From NCBI GenBank assembly GCA_022495005.1, contig JAGYXB010001069.1:354133-418132 (forward strand): a stretch of DNA of 64,000 bases, given 5' to 3'. A program made the position numbers and the translations under genes. This DNA comes from Rhyacophila brunnea. Lineage: Eukaryota > Arthropoda > Insecta > Trichoptera > Rhyacophilidae. The notes under the pieces were generated by a model that had not been told where the DNA came from, made no database searches, and worked only from the letters and a program-made list of their open reading frames with translations. Below are positions 14,001 through 26,000 of the stretch, in pieces; the stretch's first letter is position 1, and every line of letters starts with the position of its first letter.

Positions 14001-17000
14001 ATGGCGGGTAGGACAAATTTAATATAATAATCTGGGGGGTGGGGGTAAAAGACATTTAATAATTTTAAGAAAATTAATGCAATAAAAATTACATTGCTTT
14101 AAAAAAAAAAAAAAACAATATTATTTGTACATTTTTCCAATTTAAAACCCAATATTGTGAAACCAAATTTCTCAATTATATTATAATTTGATTGCCTATA
14201 TCAGGGGTTGCGAACCTATGGCACGCGAGATGATTTTGCATGGCACGCGTTTGAAGAGAAAAAAAATATCTATAATAATAATAAATGACAGATCTCATTG
14301 TATAAAAAATAGCAGGCAAATACTCTTCAAGAATAAGCATTACGTTTAATGTAAATAAATATATAATTGCATAGATCGGTCATTCGACTTTATGCATCAC
14401 ATATAATATTATCACACTAACCTTATCAGGCGACGAGGGCTGCCACACCGCGAACCTCTAATTTTGATCGATTTACAATGAGAGAATGCCTCATCTGATC
14501 AGAGCAATTCTCGTGTCAATTTGTGCGATAAGAACCAAACTAATTACCTAATACATTAAAAAAACAATCAATTACCCACAAAAAATGACTGCACCAAATA
14601 AGAAATAAAAACTTAGAAGCTAGTAGTAGTAATTCTGGCAGACCGTTTCAAAATTGGTGGACCGAAATGTATGGCGTAATTGAAAAAGTGATAAATGTGT
14701 GTTATATTGCGTGAATGGTATCTAGAACAACATCATTTTTAATTATTAAAAACTATTTTTTCCTCATGAAAAACTGCTCGGCATGTCAAGACAGTTGAAA
14801 AATAATATTTGGGAAAATTTGGCACGCGTACCTACATAAAAAGGTTCGCCAACCCTGGCTTATATGCAAAATGAATATTTTAAAATTATTTTTTGGCATA
14901 AATGTTTTTAGTTTGACAGCAGCAGTGAAATTGGTCCACTCTCAAAAAGTGCTGAAGTGTTTGGAGTGCTTAGTGAGGCGCAGATGAAATTAATGGATGC
15001 CAGGATGGACGATAGAAAGAGCCACGTGAAGAAAGCTTGCAAAGAATTTGGTATAACAGTGAATTATAATCACGTGAATGCTCATGAGTTTTTTATTGAT
15101 GAGAAGAGACACTTTATATGGTAAGTATCCAAAACATTACATTCTTCTACATAGATCTTTTATAAAACCTAATGATTAAGTCATTTTGCATGGCAGATTT
15201 GTTTGTGACAAGATTCACAGGTGTGAGTGTCCATTAAAATACGAGTCTTTGTACAATGATCCATGATTACACTGAATTATTTAAATAATTAACTGAATAT
15301 TTAAGGTGCAATATATTCAAAGCGGCTTCGACAACGTGGTTACATAATTTCAACAAGCTCGCAGGAAACTATGCCTATAAATATGACAGTCTCGCTCTAA
15401 CGCCTCACTTGAGAGCGAGACAACGCTATCCAAGGCCGTCTGTTACTGAACTGATAGAAGCACGGTCCAATCAGGAATCGACTGCGTTCCTCATTGTGAG
15501 ACATCCATTCGAGAGATTGTCTTCGGCGTACAGAGACAAGATACAAAACTGTCCACCTGCTGGGATGTATACAGATCTTGCAGAAGAAATTGTCATGCAT
15601 TACAGGAAGGAAGCGGTCAAAGTATGTAAATTAGGATATCTTTTATTCTGTGGTAATTATAGAGAATTTTTGGAGAAAACATTTCGGAAAAATATTACAG
15701 CACGACCTAAATCATATATGAAGTTAATTATATACTTTTATCAGTGATATTCTGTGTGATAATAAAGATATTTATTTTATTTCATTGGCTCTACAATCCG
15801 ATGTGGATACTGGCAGCCTCACAAAGAGGTTTTTTAATAGATTTGTAGCGATCATACAACTCAGCAGTATAAGTATACTTTAATAAATGTATGTTTTGTT
15901 ATCAAAACAAAACAATGTAGCGGAAGCGATTGTCAGCATTTCCTCAATCATAACCTAGATCAATAGTGTCTACTATGAATTGTTTAATTGTGACAATGAC
16001 TCTTGGAATATATGGACTGCGTTTGTTTAAATAGCAAGGACAGTTACATGTAAATTGTACGTATTACATTTGACCGTAGCACAATTCGCCATGAGCTTTC
16101 TTATTACAAAGAGATGACCGTATACTATACATACCTATTTTCTACTGTCTTTCCCTTGTATTTCGGTATTTTTTTATTACGTATTTTGTTTTAGGTACAA
16201 GTCGGTTTACAGGAACCCAGGCGGGAACCGTGCCAATTTTCATAGCCGATTTTGGCAACATTCATGAATTCAGAAATAAAAACCTAATCTAACCTAACCT
16301 AACTGAACAAATAATCCAGTATATCGGCTATATTCAAAATTTTTTTGCTGCTGGGTTCCTGTAAACCGACAAGAACCGTTTTTATTTAGACATGAATTTT
16401 ATCTCAGTAATATACGAACGCAAAAAGGTTGTACGTTCTTTCATATACAACCGTATATTTCCGATACAACATTTCACGGTGAAGTGTGATACGGCGAACT
16501 GCATACCTACAAATTTCCGGACACGAGCCAGGACTCACCTCGAGTCTATCATTTGACACACCACTCATCTCGAGTTCGTCACTCAGCTCACTACTCATCT
16601 CGAGTCCGGTCACTTGACACAGTCAACCGTCATTCCACTCGAGTTGTCTCTCGGTTATATTAACATCTCGGTACATCGCCAGTCAATTCAATAATAATAT
16701 AGTCAATCTCATCAGTAGATCCGTACCCACGATTATAACATTACTGTACTCTGTCATCTTTATCATTGTATTTATTTATTCTTGCATCGATAAATAAACT
16801 ATCTCCTCGAAACATCCAAGCAACGACTTTATCTTCACATCTCATCATCCCTTCAGATATATTTTCAAGAAACATGGATGTTAACTGATAAATATGGCAG
16901 CTATAATTATATAAAGACCTGTTTTAGTAATGACAATTTCTTTTTTAAATGCCCTCATCATTGAAACTTGCGAATGACTGGGTGAATGAATGAATAAAAT

Positions 17001-20000
17001 TCACCATTAAATTGCATAAATTATTAAATATTACTTTACTTACTTATATATCGTCTCTGTTCTGGCAGAACACACTAACTGGAGAATACTAGTTTTGAGT
17101 AATTTGACTTTGAAGTTGTTAAAATGTTTGAAATGGTCTATCATGTGAGTTTATTATCGTAAAAAGGATGACTTTAAAATAAACTCTGTTTATTTATTAA
17201 GAAGGTTTCCAAACGGCAAAGTTTGAAATAAGGAACATTTTGGTATAACTAACTTAATGTCATTTTTTCGAATTAGTGTCTTCTGCCAGAACAGTGACAT
17301 ACTGTACAGTACAGTACTGTTTTGTGTACGCAACGTTACATAATATTATATACGTAGAATTTATTTAATGGTTAAATTATATTGGAATCGATTTCCTAAT
17401 AATTAATTAACACCATAAAAACAATAAATACGAGTCGAATCAGGCGTTTCTAATTGGCAAGGTGTTAAATAATTTCGAATAGGTACCTGTTCAATGCGTA
17501 AAATGACTTAAAATGAGAAATCATATCATTGTATTCTTATGATATATTTTGCAATCTCTGTAACAAAAGAAACCTTCTAATACGTAATGAAAGTTATTTT
17601 TACTTAGCGATTAATTGTGTACAAAGTTTTTTTACAATCACCGACTGACATTGTCTTGGATCTGATGCCGAATTAGGCTTTAATACGAGGGTGGGTCAAT
17701 AATTCTTTAGAAAAAAGCATTAAAACAGTTTTTATTTTTGTATTTTTTTTTTATTTCTCAACATAATCTCCTTGGAGCTCAATACACTTGGTTAGACGTT
17801 TCTGAATTTTTTTTAAACCGTCAGAAAAATAAGTTTTCGGAAGGTCCTCAAAATAAGCATTTGTCCGATCGATGACTTCTTCATTTGAAAAAAAACGTTG
17901 TCCACTTAGCCATTTTTTTAAGTTTGGGGAAAGGAAAAAGTCACTGGGGGCTAAATCTGGCGAATACGGTGGGTGGTCGACCAATTCGAACTTCAATTCT
18001 TCAATTTTAGCCATTGATCGTAAACATGTGTGAACACGGGCATTGTCCTGATGAAGAGGATTTTTTTCCTGTTTAAATGAGGCCGTTTTTCTTCAATTTT
18101 GTTTTTTAGCTGGTCCAATAAAGATGCATAATAGTCCCCTGTTATTGTTTTTCCTTTTTCCAAATAGTCAACGAAAATAATTCCACATGCATCCCAAAAT
18201 ACAGTAGCCATAACCTTACCAGCTGATTTTACGGTTTTCGCCTTCTTTGGACATGGTTCGCCTTTCGCAATCCACTGCTTTGGCTGTTCTTTCGTCTCGG
18301 GAGTATAGTGGTGTATCCATGTTTCATCTACAGTCACAAAGCGACGAAAAAATTCATCGGATTGCGTTGCATGAGCGACAATAGGGCTTTAGAGGCCACC
18401 ACCCTATTGCGTTTATTGTCGACTGTGAGCAAACGCGGCACCCATCTTGCAGAAATTTTTTCATGCCCAATTTGTCATGTAAAATAGAAATGACGCTACC
18501 TTTTGAGATCCCTGTAACCTCAATTATCTCACTCAACTTTAATCTTCGGTCACTTAACACCATATCGTGGATTTTATTGATCATTTCTGGTGTAGTCACC
18601 TCTACAGGACGTCCTGAGCGTGGTTCATCCTTTGTTGATGTACGACCACGTTTAAATTCATTTAACCAGTTATAAATAGTTGCAAGTGAAGGAGCAGATA
18701 TGCCGTGAACTAAATCCAACTCATTTTTTATTTCCTTTGCTGTTAACCCTTTTATATTAAAATGTTTAATAACAGCTCTAAACTCAATTTTCTCCATTTT
18801 CCATTTTCCACAAAGCAAATTTTTTTTTTAAATGTACGAGAAACACACAACAACCCGACCAATCTGATTGAAACTTCGCAGCATACTGAATCGGTAGTGC
18901 CGCTGCATGAAAACAAACCGCTTACAGTACTAGTCGCGCCACCTGTCGGCTTTTCTAAGGACTTATTGACCCACCCTCGTAATATAATTCATTCATGTTG
19001 CAGTCAGAAGAAGGTTTTCTGTACCCTCTGTGGCCATCATTCGAGGAGTTTGTGAGGTACATCCTCGACCAGACGAAGAGCGATGCTGTTATGGACATCC
19101 ATTGGACACCGTACAACTCTTTCTGCACCCCGTGCCACTTTGACTTTGATGTTATAGTCAAATTCGAAACCCTGGAGGTGAACATGATCTCACAAATACA
19201 TACTGTTTTCAATATTCTTTTGAACACCTAAAATAATTAGTTAATTACATGTTTAACCACTAGGAAAAAAATAGACACCCGACGGGACTTGAATCTGTAA
19301 CTGCCAGATTCGCGCCAGTTTATGTTTTCCAATTCGCACCCGGGGAATAATAGTGGCATAAGTCCAAATATGTCATTTTTAAGTTAAGTATGCAGAAATG
19401 TTCCAAGACATCATTTCTATCCGCACAAATAGCGACATAATTCTTAAAAATATGATGGTGGCCTTAAAAGCATTTTTGTCATTATCATATTATAACATTT
19501 TACTTGAATTCAAGCAGAAATAGTAGCACAATGATTATTGTGCCATTGTTATTGCGGATAACATTCAAAATGAGATGCCTCAAGTGTGCAAACTTCATGC
19601 TATTATAAAGTAAATTTAAAAAAAAAAACTGATTTAACACGCCAAAATAAAATATTCAAACTGCTCTCCTGCAAAAACAAGTTTTTCGAGTTGTGCCACT
19701 ATTATTCCCCGGGTGCGAATTAAGCTATAGGCATCCTACTTAATTACGATGATTTTAACTAGTAGTTCTTACATAAAATGCTTATCAAATTGTGTTATAA
19801 TGTTGGCTATCGGTTTTTGTATATTAAATCAAGGTAGGTGTCAATTAAATACCTTAATTACTAACCAACGTCACGGATCACTCCATTATTTAGTATTTAT
19901 AACATACTTACACTTGCTAATAATTTAATAACTACTTCTTTAGTTCAACGAATAATTCACAAGATTTTTTCTAGTATGTATATGCATGAGATTTTTTCAA

Positions 20001-23000
20001 ATTATGTAGGTATGTTCAATATATAGAATGTTAGATTCTCAAATCTTTTGAATATTGTTGTTTAAGGGCGGACATGCTCAGCGTAGGTCAAAATTGAGCT
20101 TTTATTGCATTTTCAAAGCATGCTCCTGGACATTCCTTAAACGTTGTAGATAATCTATTTATATAATTTTGAAGCCTTATTATCCTTTATATCCTTCAAA
20201 CACGCGCGTTAACATAATTTTACTCCCTACTTCAATAATAGTTTGTCAATTTATGGCTACGGCCGTATGTTGTAGCTAAACCACTGGGGAATGCCAAAAG
20301 AAATGGCGTATTTCAAAAAACACTACCTTATTCATAGGTCAATAATTATTATAAAGCAATCATTATTCGTAGGATGTTTATCACACTTGAATGGTCAAAG
20401 ATATAGCTTATAATGAGTATCTTTAGAATTATCTTCAAACGTATTAATCTTGCCCATTTTTTGAATATAAAATGTCTAATTCTTGTCAAATTTGGAATTA
20501 CAGAGATTATCAATATAATTTTTATCGTAAATATTTCACAATAATAATGTCGACATAAAATTTACTAATGGTTTTATAAATGCGTTTAAAAATTAATAAA
20601 TCTAAAAAATCTTATCACCACTGCACATGCATGTACTGAAATATGACTATATTCTAAAACATTAGAGCGAGAGGTTTAAAAGAATACTATTTTATGTAAT
20701 AAAAATACTTTATGCAGTCATTGAATGTTTAAAATAAATATAAAGGATAATAAGGCTTCAAAATTATATAAATAGATTATCTACAACGTTTAAGGAATGT
20801 CCAGGATCATGCTTTGAAAATGCAATTAAAGCTCCATTTTGACCTACGCTGAGCATGTCCCCCCTTAATTAGAAAATCATGTATGTTTTAATTACATTAC
20901 ATGTTGGCAAATTCGTGTGCAATGAATTATGACAAATCTAAATTGACAAGACATGGTAGCTCATAATGTCAAAGAAGGTAAAGATTTGTACAAATTTTGT
21001 CATTTTATAGTTAATATGTTTCAGATCTTGTACAAAACACTAATAAGATCAGTTGTCATGCAAATGTAAAATGCAAAATTTATTAGTACTTATTCCACTT
21101 TTATTATTTAATAAATCTGAACCGGTTTCGTCCACCTCAGAAGGATATTAATTATTTGAATAAAATCTCTATTATTTTTGCAGGAAGACCAGAAATATTT
21201 AGTCCAAAAAGCAGGTCTTGATGGAGTATTACAACCGCAATGGAAAAATGCAGGATATGAAAAAACAGTAGTAAACAGAGGAAAAAATACGACTGAACTT
21301 ATGGTCACTCACTATTCCCAGCTGACGGATGGGCAAATATCACAACTATATGAATTTTATAGGTAAAAGCGCGTTGACACGGTCCAAGTACACTTGGACC
21401 GAGTGCCATCCAAGTGCACTCGTATGAGACATCTTCATACTAATTATTCCTATCCAAGTTAGCTTGGATGAGTAGGACGCGGTCCAAGTAGCTTGGATAG
21501 GACTGATAGGAGTAATTTGTATGAGATGTCCCGTATGAGTGCGCTTGGATGGCGCTCGGTCCAAGTGTACTTGGATCGTACTTGGACCGTGTCAACACGG
21601 TTTAAGAAAGTGAAATTTCACAATATTTACCGATGTTTAACACCAATAATACTATGTTTTTTTTTTTTTTTTTAATATTTGGTGTATTTCATTGAAAATA
21701 CAGTCTTCGCATAATAGCAGTCTTTCCTTTCACAGGCACTAAATTGTGAATTATATTATACTGTGATTGCTTCGGTTCCGGCACCGAGTTAAGGCAAACA
21801 TGGTTTGTGTTCAAAACGGTCCAATGTCCATGTTTCAGCAAATATCTGTATAAATTTAATAGTTCATGCATTTACTAATGTCAGTAATTGAACGAAATGC
21901 TTGCGGTCATGGCCCCCACAAGGGGGGGGGCTGACAGGGCTCTAGCCTGGGGGCCCACGCTCAGGAAGGGTACGGCGTCACGAGTTGACCAGATAACTGA
22001 GATAAACACAGATCACAAATTTGTTCTAATAGTAAAAAAGTCGCCTGCAATGTTGTTAATAATTTAAAATATTTGTTTGTACGATGCAATTTTTAACTGT
22101 GTGCCAATACTCGACAACTCCATAATTCAAATGGATTTACATATTAAAAATACAAAAAATCGATAAAAATACACCTTAATTTTACCGCGTACACCATTTG
22201 GAAAACTCTACTACAGTGCGTCACACTGCCTTTACCCTTACCGATAGGTAGGGGGGCCCGCCCCAGGATGTGGGGCCATGCTTGCGGCTCTTGATAGATG
22301 TCAGAGGAAATAGTGTGAAATTTGTTAGAAATGAATCTGCAGTATGAATTATTAATGATGTGCAAATAATTCAAGAAATTAGTTATAGCGACCATTTTCC
22401 ACTCACTCACAATCACTCCATATATTCAGACCATCTACACATGCAACGTCTTTGATTGATCAAGATTTTTAAATAGGTATCTACTATTGGCAATAGCGCC
22501 CACGGTGACCGCGCGGCTTAAGCGTTGGACTATCACGCCGTGGGTCCCAGGTTCGAATCCTGGGTCTGGCAAGTACACATATTGTTTTTCAATTTGTGCG
22601 TGAATCAGGGTATTTCTCATAAAAAAACAATCTGTTAATACAAACCTCTACTCTGTGGAGGCCTATATGATCCTATTAGGATCGGACATGGTCGGAAATT
22701 GGCAATACATATTACAATATTAGTAAATTTTTTTTTTGAAAGGCAGAAAATATGAAAAACTATAGAGCGCTCAACATACATTATTTAATAACAGTCTGTT
22801 TAGAACAGAGTTCTTAAATTATTAATCAGTTTCAGATTGCGTAGAAACGTAGAGCCCTCATATAAAGCATATTATAATATATGTCATAAAAAAATCCGTA
22901 TCCGGAAATTTGTGCGTAAACAGTTCACCGCAGGACACTTATTCGTGCGCCGCAGTATGTGAAACATGAGTTCGTGTAACATTTAATCAAATGACGAGTT

Positions 23001-26000
23001 CTTCGTTGAACATTTCACCGTGGAGTATATTTGTACATATGCTACAACATGTGGAGATGTCTTTACTAGGTTAGATTAGGTTAGGTTAGGTTAGGTTAGG
23101 GTTAATCTAATTGGAACAGTACTATTTGCAAACTATCATCGCATTTTGTAAGATACGTACAAATGTATTCCACGGTGAAATGTTCAACGAAGAACTCGTC
23201 ATTTGATAAAATGTTATACGAATTCATGTTTCACGTACTGCGGCACACGAATAAGTGTCCCACGATGAACTGCATACGTACAACTTACATGTAACCAAAA
23301 AAATCATACATTGAAAAATTAATTAAACCACAAATACAGTAATGTGGCTTGTTAGTTTTATAAGTAGAATGTATCGCAATTTAAAAACACATAAAATGAT
23401 ACACACTGATGAATATAATTTAAATGCGATGGATAAAACTCCAAAATACATCAACTGACAAGAAAGGGTGAAAGTGAGAGGTATCAATTTGCATTATTTT
23501 CTATTTCTGACCACCATGCACCAGCTATCTTTAGTAATAATTGACCTACAAGGACAATCTACAATATTCTTGTGAAATAAAATGGGTACTTCATTTTCAA
23601 GGTTAGACTTCCTGGTCTTCAATTATACTGTGGAAGATTATTATGCAGTTTCAAAGAAGACCTATGGAGCCAGACAGGCCACTTTTAAAGATACTTCATC
23701 AGAAGAGTAGAAAAAATGACATTCATGCCTACACAACGGTAATCGACTATTGGAAACTCAAAAAGAAATTTATTTTTTATGTAATATTTAAATCAAGAAA
23801 AGAATGGATAACTAACCTAAAATATAAAAAACCCACACGTATTGAAGGCATGAGATGTATTTTATTTAGGGTGATTATTGAAGCAAGACCCAGGGGCCTT
23901 ATGTTGTAACTTGCGAGTTGAAGTCGCCCGGTGACATGACGTCATATGACATCATTGTGACGTACTACCGGAGTTAGTCAATAGCATTCGAGAAATTAAC
24001 ACTACTCTAATACTGACGTTATTCATTGTCCCCATACACAAATAGGTGTTTCAGCATAATAATATCTATGGTGAGCCATGTGCATTGGGCGGCTCGCCTC
24101 GATGCGTGTATTGAGCTTATGTCACAATTACGTCATGTCGTCGGGTGACTCCATGTCACAAGTTATAACATAAGGCACCAGGTATCAAATAAAATTTTGT
24201 TGCATAGTGTTGACTCGAGTAACACCGGTGACATTTGAAGAATATGGTAATGCATAACGTGGAGACAACACTGGTAAAAAAATCAAATTTATTTTATGAA
24301 GTTTTTGGTCCAAATGCAAAGTGCATTTGCTCCTTACTAAAACCTCAATGGTTTTAATTTAATAAACTGTTATCATGACAATGTTAACATTCTTTTTAAA
24401 ATTTATATTAAATGTTTCCTTATAAAAATGGCATAATATATACATTATTAATTAATATTAATACTATCGACCGAAGGTACTTGATGGAATTTGAATTTAA
24501 ATTCAAATAGATTTGTGTTTTCTACTATTCCATTCGAGTCGTTTTTTGCGACCCGGGTTTCGCCTTTCGGCATCTTCAGGCGCAGTGTATACTCACCAAA
24601 GGCAAACACACAAGATGGGGGTTTTTACTAATTAGGTTTTTCACTGACACATCAACCAAGGTGAGTTAGGGTAAGTGCGTCTACGGGGGAAGAGCATATA
24701 GGTTAAATAACTTTGTACTGCAATGAATGTAATTACTGCCGTCGATAGGAATCTATTACAAATCCATAAATGTATGCCAACATCCAAAGATGGCAGCATA
24801 ATAATGTTTGATGTGTCCACTATGACAAGTAAGAGTTTGACATTCGGTTGATGTCAAAAATCAAGTTGGACGTATTTTTTCAATCGATCTGTATTTCAAC
24901 AATCTTTCATGCTAAGGAGATATTTGGTGAGCACCTTTGTTTTAAATTGTGATTTGTGTTCCGACTGTAAGATTTATGATTTATGCAAATGATTATGTTT
25001 TATTGAACTAGATGCACTTACCCCACCAAAAATATAGCATGGGGTAAGAGCGTCAGATGCTCTTACCCCATATACTCTATTTTTTTTGTATGGACTTTGG
25101 CTAGTGATGTTCCTTGCAATAAAAAATGTATTGAATTTGTAATTTATGGTACCTAAACATTTTTTAAACAACCTCTAACAGTACATTACTTAAAATATAA
25201 GGCCACAGATTAAATACCTACCGTGCAGTGCATATTACATATCGACATGACCGAATACTTCATGGAATAACACACCAAATCTAAAATGTTAACTTTTCAG
25301 TAGAGCGGCCTGAATTATTGATTTATGAGGTCATACGTCACACTTGACTGACGACTTAGTAGAAGAAGCAAGAAAAAATAATGTCACCATTTTAAAATTG
25401 CTTCCTGAAAGATGCTTGGGATGAATCATTGGTGAAATGGCAAAGACTACACGTAGGCTCAAAACTGCCCAAAAATGAATTTTCAAGAATAATCGCAGAA
25501 ACCTAGAAAAAACTTGACTACCAAATAATTAAAAACGGATTTAAAAAGGGAGGATTCAGCCATTGAATTGAAATGTTATAGGCTAAGACAAGTTTGACCC
25601 TATGATTGACAGTAAAAAATATTACGGAAACTCTAATTGATTATGAGCACTGTATTGATCAGGGATCATTTGCAATGACACAATCTGCAGATGAATTAAC
25701 ACATCAAAACAGATTCTACAATATTTGGCGAGAAAAATAACATATTTATTCAAGCACCTCCAACTTCTAATGAATGAATGACACCAGTGAAATCTACTAA
25801 GCGAATACAAATTTTGGATTGTCAAATAATAAAATCGCCAGTAGGAACTACTGATAAAAAAAACTGTTTTTGCGGATAAAAAGGGAGGATCCTGTAAAAT
25901 TTAAAAAATCAAGCAGCAGAAGTAATAATTACCTATGACGATGTTTTGAACCGTCTAAAAACATCCGTTAACCAAGAAACAGTTTAAGAAGATAGACAAA

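Noticed and set aside
16404..16613. Minus-strand frame with repeated SSELSDELEMSG-like units
   Set aside because: It is produced by the CTCGAGT-type short repeats; there is no start context, splice signal or known family.
22345..22365. CAG acceptor at 22342 as the missing last sulfotransferase exon
   Set aside because: In the required phase it gives only a few residues before a stop and lacks the conserved family ending.
22435..22620. Minus-strand open frame with PDPGFEPGTHGVIVQRLSRA
   Set aside because: This is the well-known spurious translation of a tRNA-derived SINE head (B box and stem) and not a protein-coding gene.
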